64,000 nucleotides of DNA from contig CM041779.1 of assembly GCA_023374045.1 (NCBI GenBank), positions 272,923,258 through 272,987,257 of the forward strand, given 5' to 3'. The notes under the pieces were generated by a model, which was not told the origin of the DNA, searched no databases, and saw only the letters and a list, made by a program, of their open reading frames with translations. Positions 34,850 through 48,210 of the stretch are shown in pieces. This DNA comes from Limonium bicolor. Lineage: Eukaryota > Streptophyta > Magnoliopsida > Caryophyllales > Plumbaginaceae. How positions within the stretch are numbered: the stretch's first letter is position 1; every line of letters begins with the position of its first letter. A program made the position numbers and the translations under genes.

Positions 34850-37739
34850 TGAAAAAGAAACCGGGAGGACTACAGTGCTCTTCCTCAAAAATCAACAGCC
34901 GACACCAATCCCAAAAACAATTCTCCTCGGTTCATACATACTCCTTCGTTCTTCTCTACTGTCTATCGATCAATCTCTTCACCTCTTCTTCACAATTCCC
35001 TTGCACCCATACTGGCAACAAGAAACAGTACGCTCCGAACTTCCTCCATCCCATCTCCTTCATTCCCGGTACCCAGAACAAGGAAGATACATGTTCGGTA
35101 TTCTTCGTTCTCTTCACGTAGCTGACATTGACTACCAAGGAGCGCACAAACGAATACGCCTTCCTCAGCCTCTTCAACAAACCAACACTGCTCTATTCCT
35201 CTGTTGGAAGCTAGTTTTCGAAGCAGTAGTCGTCTCGTCCTCTCTTCATTCTTTTCGTTTCGTTAAAACTCCCGAGTCGGGGCTTTGAATTTCTATTTCG
35301 CATGCCCCTAGTCTCCGTGGAGAACAAGAAAACGGTTTCTGATTTCCACACATCACCGTGTATTTTCCTCGTATAATCCCAGAGTGAACTGTAAGAGGTT
35401 TGGCTTTATGTTTCGGTTTCGTTAGAAGTTTGATGTTTAGAGTGACATTTTTTTTCGTTTTGTTGCCATGCTTTATATTTGCTTCGGTTGTATTATCTTC
35501 ATTTCTATTTTTTTGTATCTCACGAGCAAATGACCAGAGTTTTAATTCTAGATGCTATTTGACCGTTCTCATTTTTTTTAGTACCTCCTCCCTTTACTCT
35601 TCTTACTGCTTCTGCTTGTATGCGATTTTCTGGGTGAATGCCCTGCCTGGTATGGACGTTGAAGTTCATGAACAGGAGAAGGAAGCGTACATAATGTTTG
35701 GTTTTATACATTTGAATCCATCTGTTCATACACTGCTGTAATAATAACTTGTGAAGGGAAGTAGACCGGTCCATTTCCAGTCTTGCGATTACTGGGTCCG
35801 GTTAAGTGCTCGAGTTCCTGGAAGTACCACCAAGCTGAAACAGGTTTTATTTCTTCTTTGTTGTGAATCTTCCAACAGAACCCCAGAACTCTCACCAGTT
35901 TAGATCTCATCTATCTGTTTGTGTCGTGTGTTGTACAGGGGATACTCGTTTTTTTTTTTTTATGTTTTGCAGGGCGTCGACATCATCACTGAATCGTCAT
36001 GAGCATACCGATATCTCACAATCTAGGCTCATTTTATTCATCCCTTCAACCCTTCATTTATGGTTTCATTTCTTTGTGTTGATGTTATTCTGCCTGGTCG
36101 ATGTCTAATCCAGAGCACCTGTTGTTTACGAATTGAACTTTGCAGGAGATTCCATCGATTTCCTGGTACATGACTCCTCTAACCCAAATGATCCTTTGTT
36201 TGCTGTTTGAATGGGTGTTATCTACCAACGACGATATTGTCTGTTTATCAATGTTACTTTGTGAACGTAATCCTATTTGGTCGATTTGAACTCGTGCAGA
36301 TATCCTTTTGTTTTTACTCTGCGCTATGTTGTCTGAGTTAGCTAATGCCTTGATATAAGACGTTTGATCTCGTAATCCTCACGCATGTCTGTTAATAGCT
36401 GCTTCTGGTTAGGACCTTACTGAAAGGGGAGATTTAAGCTGCGTTCAAGGAAAATATGTATGTAGGAAAGAGGGGTAATGAATCTGGTAGCTAAAAAAGG
36501 GAGTTACCGTTTGCCTGGTGTCCTTTTTGTGTTTTCAGTTAAAAGACTTTGTTGATCAGTTTTATGTCGGGTAACTGATGAATCGAGGAATAGTCGGTTG
36601 CCGAAGCAGAATGGAAATAAAAGAATGAAAAGAAGAATTCTTGGCGTGTTCTGTAAAAAATGGTTTAATTTGTGTATAACTCTTATCTTTGTATTTGGCT
36701 GGCGATTGGTAATATCGTTAATAAGATGATTTAATCTAATCCTGGTGTGCTTTATGAACTCTTTAATTAGGAAGAAATTGACTCGTTTGTTTAAGTATAA
36801 CTTATCTGCCTTCTCTGATTCAATCTGTAGTTCATTTATGTTGTTTGCTCTCGATGTATCTCTGTGTTGTACGTATCCGCATTATACATTCAATTTTACT
36901 GTATACCCAATTCATCTTTGTATTCCGATCTTTATTCATTTAAGCCCTAGTTATCACCCTTAGGACCTTTCACATTGACAGAAAAGTTTCGGATGTATTA
37001 TCGCTCCACACCTAACGGGTCTCTCATTCGTTTCGTGGGACAATAATCTCCTATAACTTCATAAAACACTCGAACCACCTTTATATGTGTATAAGAACAA
37101 AAGCTTTAAAAACAAGCCCTTAAGGCTATTTTAGGAGGGCATAGGATGTGAAACCACCCCATGCCTAGCGGGTCTCTCATTCGCTTTATGTGGGTGGAAT
37201 CCTCCTTTGCCTTCAACACACCCATAATCAAGAGTTAATAAATCAATGATTTGATCCATCCCACTTGTTAATATCTCACCAATCAAGCTCAAAATCAATA
37301 AGCCCCATCTTTGGCCCATTTCTCAAAAGCCCAATGCTTAGATCAGACCCAAAAAACCATGTCAAGCCCAACATTCAAATCCAAACCCAAGGCCTAACTC
37401 AACCCAAGGGGCCAATTCAGCCCAAAAACAATAAGGGCCCACTTCAGCCAATCCAAACAAGGCCCAATTTCGGCCCAACTTCAAGCAAGGCCCTTTTTTC
37501 GGCCCAACTCTAGATAAGGTCCAAATTTCAACCCAATTTCCAACAAAGCCCAGAGCGGGTCCGATTTAATTCCAAGGCCCAATTCACAACCCACTTCAGC
37601 CCACAGTTCATAAATCCATTTCAAGGCCCAAGCCCATTTTGAGGCCAAAGCCCAAACAAGGCCCAAAGCCCAATATGGCCCAATACCCAAATTCGGCCCA
37701 AGCCCACACAAGTCAAACCAAGTCCACCAAAGTCAAACC

Positions 37740-37916
37740 TTGACCAAAAGCGTTGACCTTGCCAAAAAGTGTTGACCTTGACCAAAAAGCGTTGACATTG
37801 ACCAAGAAACGTTGACCTTGACCAAACTTTGACCATCCAAACTTTGACCAATCTGAACTTTGACCAATCCAAATGTTGACCTTGACCAAACTTTGACCTT
37901 GACCCAATTTTGACCC
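37740..37916 (+). promoter_or_regulatory. TTGAC cluster in LTR 3
   Basis: Same block; one core near 37759 is reduced to TTGCC by a one-base loss, leaving sixteen. Confidence 0.65.
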
Positions 37917-40074
37917 AATCCGAACTTCAATCTAATTCAAGCCTGAACCTCAATCCAATTCAAACTCGATCTCAATTCAAACTCGAACCTCAATCCAATT
38001 CAAACCCAAATACATTTCATCCAATCCACACTCAACTTGTAAATTCCTTTCAAAATCCAAAAACCGAAAAGAGTCTCAAAATCATCATTTTATCCAAGTT
38101 TCACCAAGTTTTCAAAAGAAACTATTTTGTGGAATTTAAAAGGAAAAACTCTTCTCACATCACAGAAGACTCTTCTCTAATGCAGAAAGTTCTTCTCACA
38201 TATACAGAAAGTTTTCTCCTAAAACATTTCTCAAAATCTGTTTCTTCATCAAGAATTCCGAACAACTTCAAAAGTTTTCCGACAGAGTTTTCAAACTCAA
38301 AACTAAACCATTTTCGGGGAACGGAAAATGTCTAACACTTTCAAAACGTTTTCTCCCTAGTTAGACATCACTTGTCTCCCTTCCAAAATAAAAATCCGAG
38401 GCAGGGCACTGGGGTCGTAACCTCCCTTGTCGCAGTCTGGATCTCTTTAGGCGGGGCATTAGGGTGACAAACCTCCCCTAATTGCAGCCTAGATTTTTAC
38501 GAGGCGAGGTGCTAGGGATGTGATTGCCTTCCTAGTTGCAGCCGGGATTTCAGAATCGTCTAACTCCCTTCCACTCGATTTTAATGTTTTCAGTTTCGAC
38601 GTTTTAAAACCCGGGAGTTAGAGACGTTATTAGGGTTTGACTGAGAACATCTCATTCATGGTGTTTCTCTCTAAATCCTATTTTTCGACATAAATTCATT
38701 GCCCCATCTTTCGAGCCCCGGCACTTACCATTCATTAAGTGTCACGCTCGAGGGGGTACATAGGGTGATCCCTCGGATCATCCGCCCTTTCACAACAAAA
38801 TAATTTTCCTCAACCATCTTCAAACCTTGAACCTAAAAAACCCGGGATCTCTCTCAAATCCCAAATTGTCTCACATACTCAAATCATTATCCAAACTCCA
38901 AATCACTCCAAACTCAAATCATCTCTTAAATTCCGAGTCCTCTCTAACTTCTAATGTCTCACGAGCCCAAGCGCCTCACAGACTCAAAACACTTCAGTCC
39001 CTCCACCATTTTAAGATTCAAACATGTCACAGACCCGAGCGTCTCGTAGACTCGAACATCTCACGAATTCGAATGTCTCACAGACCCGAGCGTCTCACAG
39101 ACTCCATCATTCTGAGATTTCAATGTCTCACAGACTTGGGCGTCTCACAAACTCTAACCTCTCAAAACCCGAAACTTCTTGACTTCGAACCCTTCTAAAT
39201 CTCAAACACTTCAAATATCTTCAAGCTCCACAAACATCAAAACTTCCAAAACCCAAATACCTGAACTACGTAAGGTCTGATCTTAACAGGGAGTTGAGTA
39301 CGTAGGCAGCCCACCTAGGGTGCGACCCCTTTCCGAACAAAAAACTATTTCCCCCTTCTAAGGTGGCTCTCATGTCTCTCAAAACACTCAAACCTTCTTC
39401 GGCTTCCACAAACTTCAAACCATCAGACTCCAAGTCTAGTTTATCCACTCAACCCCCGGTTTTCCCAAACCATCATTCTATACTCATTCAAATTCGTCAA
39501 TTTTTCTTCTTGGCGCTAGCTTGGCAGAAAAGCTCGCCTCACCCACTCGTTTTCTCTCCTCCTGTCCTAATCCTATCCATTGGCTTTAATTGAATCTCTT
39601 TAATAAGGTTTTGAAAGAAGGTAATCCCGACAATTGGAGACCGAGGTTTCCTCGGGCACCAATCCGAAGTCGTGGTCGTTGCCACTTCTAAGGGGTGTCA
39701 CCCAGTGCGAACCCACAATAGAATCTCTGAAATGGCCAGATAAGTCCTATCCATAGGCAACAATCACAGAGTCAATTAACGGTTCTTAGAACCTTTCTTT
39801 TCCCTTCCTAGTTCCTTAGGTCAAACTAGGTGGCGACTCTAGTCAATTTCCGCCCTTAGGGCATAAGTCCGCGTGGAGCCCATTGAGAGCGGGTGTAGTG
39901 CTCACTAGCATTCCCCTTATGCTTTCTGGGAAAGACGGACGATTTAGTAGGTATTTGAGGGATGCCAGAATAACGGGTTTTCACCCTCCACAAAATGGCA
40001 GTTTCTAGGATCTCGGCTTTTAGTCAGACCATATTTAAATAGACCCCCCTCATACCGAAAAATCACCCTCCACA

Positions 40075-40079
40075 CCCGC
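40075..40079. repeat. element C target duplication, right
   Basis: CCCGC directly after the last LTR; beyond it the A sequence resumes as ATACTAGAGAGGG, matching GTACTAGCGAGGG at 59738 in the other LTR. Confidence 0.93.
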
Positions 40080-41227
40080 ATACTAGAGAGGGTACGCCGA
40101 CTACTTGGTCGAATACATGCGGTTCATTTTACTCATACATACATACATACATGCTTTTATACACAATATTACTATACTTCGCAAGCATACATACATTCAT
40201 TCAATACACACAAGGAAGACATTACAAGTCAACCATTCACACTTACCGTTACGGAGATACGCTTCTCCAATACATACACAATACTTGTTAGCTTCTTTAC
40301 ACACCCGGGTTAATCGGGTGTACATTACTCTTTTACTCAAGGTCAATGACTTACACTAGCCAAGACCATTACTCATACAATACTTTACTTACTTACTTAC
40401 TCAAGTCAAGTCGGTATGATCTCCGGGCAGGGACTACTATATCCCACCACCGGGCTTTAGGGTGGCTCACCAATCCAGGATGCTACCCATTTAAGGGGTT
40501 TGGTCCATGGAAGGATTAAGGCCAGGATTCGGATCCAACCTCTTGTGTTTCCTTATCCTCACGCATGGCCGAAACTATATATATCGGACTTCTACTCATT
40601 CCATTTTACTCAATACTCAAGTTAGGAGTTAGGTGGTTAGGAATTAGTAGAAGTCAATACCTCCATACCAAAGGTTAATACACTACACAAGTACACATCC
40701 AGTTACACGTACACTTCATTCTCATCCATTCATTTCATGAATTATACAAACTAAATGTTCAAGACAATATAACAAGAACAATATAATACAAACACAAGTA
40801 AGTGCATTAAGAGTCCGATTTGTGCGTTTATCTTATTTAGGTGATCACATAAGCACACAAATCAGAGTAACCAAGTTAGGATACAGGGCATGAGGAAATC
40901 ATACCGTTCACCGTCGTACTCGAACTCCGATTTTCCTTCGGGGTTCAACTATCCAAGTCCTATACATACATAGTGTTGTATGATCAATAATCTATTTTTG
41001 ACCTAACTCATTCCTTCGTTCATACTTTTAATATATACTTACTTGTTTTTACACTTCATTCTTGATTTGAAAATCATTATTTACTCATTACTTCTTGAAC
41101 TTGTTTTCTTACTTACATACTTACTTTCTTACCTTTATTATTCTATTAATGGTGTGTTACCAAGCCCCCATATACATATATATATACATATACATATATA
41201 CATATATGATTACCATTTTTTTGGGGC

Positions 41228-41537
41228 CCGACCGACCCATGTGTGACCCGACCGACCCAGAGGGGTCTGGGTCGGTCAAAGTCAGAAAGAATTCGGCTCC
41301 TGGAATTCATCTGGACCGACCCACGACCGACCCAACCTCCTGGGTCGGTCGAAGTCAGAAACTTCAACTTTGAAAAATTCTACCCCTGAACGACCCACGA
41401 TCGACTCACCCGTCTGGGTCGGTCGAAGTTAGAAAGTTTACGTTGAGTCGGTCGAAGTTAGAAAGTTTACGTTCCATTAGTTTTAGTCCGACCAACCCAC
41501 GACCGACTCAACCCTCTGGGTCGGTCGAGGTCAGAAC
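41228..41537. repeat. GACCGACCC/GGGTCGGTC dyad array, left LTR of A
   Basis: Four units of about 75 bp, each with GACCGACCC-like arms facing GGGTCGGTC, followed by AAGTCAGAAA. One partial extra copy (41440-41470) is duplicated relative to the other LTR. Each unit could form a GC-rich hairpin. Confidence 0.8.
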
Positions 41538-43458
41538 TATCCTGCTGAGTTTATTTCAATTCTATTCTTTTACCAATTTCTTCCCCAATCTTCCCACATG
41601 TATTCTAACATGTTTTAGTACTACTTAGGCATCCTAAGATACCTTAGTTCATCCATTACTCTCATTACTAAATCTTTGGTTTCATTACACAATTTTTCTA
41701 TCCTTGTTTTCCTTAACACACATGCTACAGATTTTGTTCTTCCTTCCATGCTACAGATTTTCACCCTAACTTCTATCATCCAATTCTCCCTCAATTAATG
41801 CCATTACTTGCCTCCACAATGCATTACTTCCCACTCTAGTTCTTCCCATTATCTAGCTCCTCTCCAAATCTGTTGCAAGGTTCTAAACTGCTCTCAGCAA
41901 CCACCAAAATTCATCTAGTTACTACCTAGGTCATTCCATCTTCTTACACAACTAAGTCTTCTAATTTCTAGACAAATTTTGACATAGTCTCCCCTATAAT
42001 TTCCACTTTGCCCACACATTATTTCAGCTCACAATTGGTCACTCATACAACCTGTTTATTCAAGGCATTAATACTCACATTTCGAACCTCACTACAACAC
42101 AATAAATTTTCTGCACATACCCATTCATTTCCCAATGTTCTCCCAAGCTTTTAAATAGCCTTTACAAGTTTCAAAACAGTTTTATTATCTTCTCCATTAC
42201 ACTACTACATCACTACTACTCATACTACATACATTACTCATTTTTAAGTACTTAAAATATGTTACAGCACAATACTCAAAACTAGCCCAAGGTGAGAGTA
42301 TTTACTTTGTGTTTTCTAGTTTCTCCTTTCCTTGTTTTCCTTCTTCTCTTTCTTTCTTGTTCTCGGTTTCTTGTTCAAGAAATGGGGCAATGCTACAGCC
42401 CTTCCAAAACAACATTACCATTTCAATGCTAACCCTTAATCAACCTAAAGCTTAGAACATGTTTTTAGGGTTTAGGAAAAAGCATTACCTTCCAATGAGT
42501 AGATGGAGTTCTTGGTTAGCAAGAGAACAATATTTCTAGCCCAAAGAAGAATCCAAAACTGGCTGGAGAACAAGGTACAAGAACTCAAAATCTGGAAAAT
42601 TTTATAGTGCAAATGAGGACTAGAAATGATGGATTTTTAAACTTCTTTTTTACCTCAAAGCACCAAGGTGAAGGAGGGGCTTCAAATGGTGGACTCAAAT
42701 CCTTAAATGGCTTCCAGCAATGGAGATGAAAATGGAGCTTTTGGATTTTTGAAAGGAGGAAGGTGTTCTCCTTGGCAAGAGGAATTCAATGGTGTAATTT
42801 TTGTAGGATTTGGAGTTGATTTGAGTGCTCAACAAGAGGAGAGAAGGTGGTGCCAGGTTTGGTTTGCTCTCATCCCCATTAGAGGGCTTAGGAATAAGAA
42901 AGTAATCAAAGAGGGAGGAGGAGGTGCATTACGTGAGGGAGTGTGGGGGTAGAGGAGAAAGAGTGGTTTTTTTCTTTCTTTATTCATTTGCCCTTTTATG
43001 AGTTAAAAAGCATAAAGAGGGTGAGTGAGAGGGAGAGGGGGCGACCACTCTCACACACACAATCTGATTTTTTTGCTTTTTTTTTCAAAAGTGGACACAC
43101 TAGTTTTGCTTTATTACAGTCTACACCCCACAACTTCTCGTTTTTACAATTTCTACTAACCGAAACCCGTTTTTCAGAATTTTCTCGTTTAATTAATTTT
43201 ATTGGTCCTAAACCTTCATTAATGTTTATTAATGACTATTTGGTTGAACAAAATTATTATGAGTCTGTTTGACCCACTTAAAGTCGCGTTTTCCTGGTTT
43301 CCTCGAAAAACACGCTTTAAAGTTCGTTTATGCTTTTAATCCGTTTTAAGGATCCGTTTTCTTCGAGATTTGTTCCCTCATGTTTATTTAGATGTAATTA
43401 AGCCTTTAAAATCATAATTAGCCTAATTAATCATTATTTTTAATTACAGGGTATTTCA

Positions 43459-43475
43459 ATCTACCCCTCTTAAGG
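43459..43475 (-). other. element A polypurine tract
   Basis: On the minus strand TTAAGAGGGGTAGAT directly precedes the LTR start TGAAATACCC. Purine-rich and in the correct place for plus-strand priming. Confidence 0.75.
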
Positions 43476-46400
43476 AACTTTGCCCTCAATGTTGCTCAAG
43501 GATTGCGGTTTACTACTTCTACTCATTTGGCAAACCAATTGCCAAAATGCACTTTAATACTACTTACCACCTTGCAAGGTGTTCACCACTTCTACTCTAC
43601 AAGCATACGCAATCCAAACACAATGCACAATACCAATACACAATAGACGATTACCATACGCACAACCAATTGTGTCATATACCGTACAACACAATTACAT
43701 TACTCATTGTATATACTTACTCAGAATACAAGTAGCACTACCCTGTGCCACAAGGTTGGTGCTTCATTATCTCTAACCATCCAGGCCTTTCTAATGCCAA
43801 GATCATACCTTCAGACATCCTTACGGATTCTCAAATCCTTTTACTACGTCCATACATCCTCAGGTCCGTTACAGACGGTGTTCACATACAATACATACAA
43901 TACGATGCAAGCATGGCATCATGCAAGCACAACACAGTTCGCATTACAACCGACTCTTTGGTTCTACCATCCCACCATGTATACATTTATAGGGTTGAAG
44001 AAAAACTTCTTGCAAATATTGGTTAGGAATCCTTTTGAAACACAATCAACTCCCAAATCCAATTTATACTCATTACATCTATTCTATGCGTGATTACTTG
44101 TGACCACTTGAGGGGAGCTTCAAGAATCATTCGATCTTGATGTGATCAGCATCAGTGTTGAACTATCTTTCCACCCCAATTTGTGTTTGGTTTCCCTTGA
44201 TCTGATCAGGATCAAGTTCGACTTCCCACATCAATTTCACACAATCAAATAATTCAATTATTTTCATTTTCTATTGTTTTACTCTTCCTAGTCATAATCA
44301 CATATTCATACATCTCCAAAGGATGGAATTCATTCCATCAATCATCCTCAAATTTACTCTTCAATCCTAGAACTTAGGTTATCAGTCGTCCTCAATTTAC
44401 TTCCAATGACTTACCTAGGAATACACTACTTATGGACTCAATTCATCGATTACTCTCAATCATTTCATACCATTTCTTTAAGGAATACGATACTTGTGGA
44501 GCTCCGTCCACTACTCATTCTCAATTTGCCTTCAAACAATCACCTAGGGAACTAAACTCCCTCTAGGTTCTACATCGGTTTCATACCTACTCATGCATCA
44601 CAATGCCATGTCTAACCTCAAATAGACATATATTATGGGGATTCTCATTCCCTAGAAGTTTCTCTACTCCTTCTTACTAATACTGTCACACGAGTTAACA
44701 AGACAGGTGTGTTTTTGTATACATGGTATTCGCATCACTTGTGCGCAATAACTATACTCGGCTATGAATGAATACCTATGTTTATTTAACATAAGTACCA
44801 ATCATCCAATCAATTCTCATTTGTGCTATGCACACTGTAGTTTACATAGTGAATACGTGAAACTTACACTAAGCGGTTTTTTGCTCTACCCCCCTTAAAA
44901 GGGATTACGCCCACGTAATCTACCATATATAATCATTGAACATAAGTTCACTAAATTTGGGAGTTCTGAAGCGTTTTAGCTTCCATGTGGTCTATTACAC
45001 TATGATTTATTGTCAAAGGGGCTTAACCATACTCACGGTTTAGTCCCTGCACCAAAAATTCCTATTGGAGTTTATTTAACTCAATACCGGTTCGGTTCTA
45101 GCCTATCAGGCTTCGAGGCATTGATAATTAGCCATTCTCTCATACTTACTGGGTATATTTAACCTATGAGCTAGGGCCCACGAGATTCTGCTGCGTGACC
45201 CTGATAACTTTATAGCTTAATGCGCTCTTTTGTTATTCTAAATGTGTTACACATCTACTTCTTATCTCTTTTATCTTGAGATATACGGTTTCTCAACCGG
45301 CGCGAGGTATCTCTTACCGTACGTGAACTTATTGTGTTATAGATTTTCTATCCAGTTTCTGGAAATCTATCATACATACTGCTGTATACTTCTGTGACTA
45401 CTCTCTTAGTCCCTCAGACTTGTTGTCGGTTGAGGTTGAGCTACTACACATATGTAGTGCTTCCTCTGATCATTGGTTTCTGGCTATTCACTCATGTAGT
45501 GTTATACCAGTTTCCTTTTATTGCACGATCTTGCATTTCATACGCATTGATCCTTGTAGCGTTTATGATTTCGCTTCTACTTTTATTCCAGTGGAATTCA
45601 CAAGTTGTGATAGTTGGCATGTCCAACGTTCTTCATGCAACATTGGCTGAAAGCCGCACGGTTTGTTTCTAAGGTTTCGCTTAACTGGCTTATTCCAAAT
45701 TTCCTTGTTGCATTTGCAAGTCCTCTGTATTTAATACGGTCAGTCATTCTCGCAGTTGGGTATTCTTATCCCAAGCTATTACTCCTCTTTTCGAGTTGAT
45801 CCACTAGGTACGCGCCTTCAGTTCCTTGTGCAACTGCATTAGGAATGAACAATGTGTTCCTTGTGAGATCTTTGTTAAATGGCTCAGACTATGGGCTTTA
45901 ACGCCTAGTCTATCTGCCAATTCCTGCATCTCGACTCCGCCGAGTCCAGCTCATGTGTTTGTTTCCCATGTCACTCTCTAACTACATTCTCATAATGGTC
46001 ACTTGTTGTGTACCATATTCTTACACATTATACAACCTTGTTTTTACGGCCTCTGCTACTGTGGTAGCTTGCTTTACCCATTGTCTCTGCTATTGGCATG
46101 TCACCCTTCCTCATCTGTACACTCCATTGTTATGTTTTATACTCAATTCCCTTGTGGTGTGAACACATCGGGAGTTTCTATGTTCATGTATAAGACGGTT
46201 GTGGTAGCATACCGATATGCCGCTATCTTCCCAATGTTTCACTTCTATTTAGGTTTCATGTGTAGGTTATCTTACCTCACATTCCTTCCTCATTCATGAT
46301 ATAATTTTCCAAGTATCTTTGTTGGCCAAGGATGAGTAATTTATCGGATCACCAGCTCCTTTGAGCGTTGGTTATTTGGTGTGTCAAGATACACACTCAT

Positions 46401-46971
46401 ATTATTGTTTTTAACGTTGACTGTTTTGTAAACCCTGTCATTGGATATAAGGTTTGGTTGTGCATTCTTACTTCTCTATGCACATCATTACGGCATCCCA
46501 AGGATACTCCAAGGGTTTTCTGGCCCCGTTCTCTCCAATTGAGGAGTATTCTATCACAGATAAGTGAAAGTTCTCGTTGAGAGGTTTGTTTCCGCTCGTA
46601 AGTCTCATGACAAGGTTTGCTATGTTAGTCTTTGCTTATGTATTTTCACCATTCGTACAATGGTTCACCATATGCTTGGTTGCCTATGGAGTATACTTAC
46701 TCCTTCTAGTCTCTATGCTCTTTAAGCGATGTGCTTCTACAGTCCACATTCCATGTTTGCTTCTAAACCGACTCTTCTTCGGTTTTCACAGTTTCTCTCA
46801 AAGCCTCTTTTTAGTCATAGTGGTTTGGAAATCTCAATTCCTTGTTCAATTGTCTCTTGGCAATAACTACATGCGTAAGCTTTATTGTTATGGTAGGTGG
46901 AAGCCTTTTCTAAGGGTTCACATTATCACCGCATTGGTGGTCTTCCGTTAGCAAGAGGTACCTTCCCTCAG
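43476..46971 (-). other. element A interior, 3' part; no recognisable pol
   Basis: By position this should carry the 3' half of gag-pol on the minus strand. I found no reverse transcriptase, RNase H or integrase motif on either strand; the minus strand is full of stops. Plus-strand open frames here (45394-46951) give hydrophobic, unrelated products and look accidental. A second tract on the minus strand, CCCTTTTAAGGGGGGTAGA at about 44884-44902, resembles the real polypurine tract 1.4 kb away and may mark the end of an older coding region or a duplicated 3' end. Confidence 0.45.
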
Positions 46972-46976
46972 GTTTC
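46972..46976. repeat. element B target duplication, left
   Basis: GTTTC, repeated at 56539-56543. Confidence 0.88.
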
Positions 46977-47454
46977 CGTGAACCTCGATTTTAAACCCTA
47001 TCCTATGTTGATTAAAGCTGATTAGGATCTAACCGGGTTTTAGGTCCACCTATAACCTAAGTTTAATAACTATGCCATATAACATTAATTATTAGAACCT
47101 AAGCTAGCTCACTGGAACCTATTTTGAGTCGCCACCTAATTTTTACCTAGATCAAATTAGGAAAGGAGAGTTCGGGTTCAGGGGCTTGGTATACAACTTA
47201 TTTAGGGTTCAAATTACTTTCATTACCCCTCATAGGTTGTTTTTCCTCTACTTAGTTTATTAACGGCTTACTACGAAGTTGTTTTTAACCTAGGTGCGTG
47301 CTTCTGTTTTTTTTTTATTTTTATACGTTTTTTGACAGAAAATTAAAGTGAAATTTGACAATACCTAAACTAGGGTTTCGGAGGCAGAATTGGGTCACCC
47401 CAATTGAATTAAATGATCATGAAAACAGAACAAAAATAAAAACGCAAACTTGAA

Positions 47455-47622
47455 AAGTCCGGGGCCACGGACAGGGGTCCGTGGGCCCGGGCATGTATTG
47501 ACAAAAACCCTAAAATTTGAAAAATTTGAAATCCCGCCACCGTCCGTGGGTGTCCGTGGTCACAGACAACCCGTCCGTGGTCCCGTACCATACGTCCGAG
47601 GTCACGGACTACCCACAGACAG
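47455..47622. repeat. GTCCGTGG/CCACGGAC dyad array, left LTR of B
   Basis: Repeated GTCCGTGG, CCACGGAC and GTCACGGAC words in alternating orientation, able to form short hairpins. Confidence 0.75.
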
Positions 47623-48200
47623 TGGGTTTTTGATGGTTCCCGACGGTGTTTTGAGCTCAAATTTTATGGGTGTGTAGCCTGAAAGATGTACAAGACGTTA
47701 GTGCATGAAAGTCTTCAATTTAAAATCGAAATCAATGCGAAACTTAACGAACAAGTAATTGGACAGAAGCTTAAACAAACAGCAATACAGAAGCCGAAAA
47801 GGGTTGGTTTGAGCCCAAAATTTAATAGAAGACCAATGAGGTCGTAGTGAATCAAAAGAAGGAGGTCCCAACCTGTTTTACCTTCTGTGTTAATGAGATT
47901 CTTCTTGTCGGGAATCTTTCGATGCCCTATTGAAGCCGTTTCTGAATTGGATTCGAACTGAGCTTCTGACCTGTGAGAATTGGTGATGTTCTTCACGTTT
48001 TGGTGGTGGTTTGAAGGTGTTTTGATGATTGTGGATGTGATGGGAATTGAAAAACGTGTTTTGATGTTGATTTTGGTTAGATTTCGGTGTTGTTTTGGTG
48101 CTTGAAGGTGCAAAAACGTGGGAGGCTAGCTATAGAAGAGTTTTGACTACCTAGGGTTCTAAGAGCTTGAGAGATTCTGATTTTATCAAAAGACCTATCC

Positions 48201-48210
48201 CTTTATATAG
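48201..48210 (-). promoter_or_regulatory. TATA box, element B left LTR
   Basis: CTATATAAAG on the minus strand, about 515 bp inside the LTR start. Good match to a plant TATA box. Confidence 0.6.

Larger units (their letters stand above)
8298..40074 (+). mobile_element. element C: tandem LTR-interior-LTR-interior-LTR array (LARD-like)
   Basis: A 31.8-kb plus-strand insertion in the left LTR of A. It has three LTRs (8298-14092, 21278-27058, 34285-40074) alternating with two interiors. Each LTR starts TGTAGACACC and ends CCTCCACA; each interior starts with a tRNA-Arg primer site and ends with the tract AAGGGGAGCCATC. The whole array is bounded by one target duplication, CCCGC. No gag, protease, reverse transcriptase or integrase is recognisable, so it is non-autonomous; primer type and 3' repeats point to the Tat/Ogre group as its helper. 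The shared middle LTR is what unequal recombination between LTRs of two copies produces. Confidence 0.93.
34285..40074 (+). repeat. element C LTR 3 (5790 bp)
   Basis: Third LTR, ending the array. Same structure as LTR 1. Rare substitutions are visible, for example CGTGCATGCT at 34382 against CGTGCGTGCT in LTR 1, and TCTATCGATC near 34961 against TCTACCGATC. Its last 100 bp match LTR 1 better than LTR 2. Confidence 0.93.
7717..43458 (-). repeat. element A, left LTR (3' LTR), split by element C
   Basis: Two parts, 7717-8297 and 40080-43458, give a 3.96-kb LTR once C and one CCCGC copy are set aside. It aligns along its whole length with 59156-62963. The break falls after ACCCCGC at 8291-8297; the other LTR shows the uninterrupted sequence at 59731-59737. 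The right part contains tetranucleotide runs (CATA)n near 40135 and (ACTT)n near 40387, an ATATAC run at 41170-41203, and the dyad array at 41228-41537. About 85 bp near 42950-43035 is absent from the other LTR. Confidence 0.92.

Noticed and set aside
42707..43272. Plus-strand frames in the left LTR of A as a small gene
   Set aside because: The region lies wholly in the LTR; in the other LTR a deletion of about 85 bp and other changes destroy the same frames.
45394..46951. Hydrophobic plus-strand open frames resembling membrane proteins
   Set aside because: Short, overlapping, T-rich and antisense to the expected direction of element A; no conserved motif. High T content alone yields Phe, Leu and Val.
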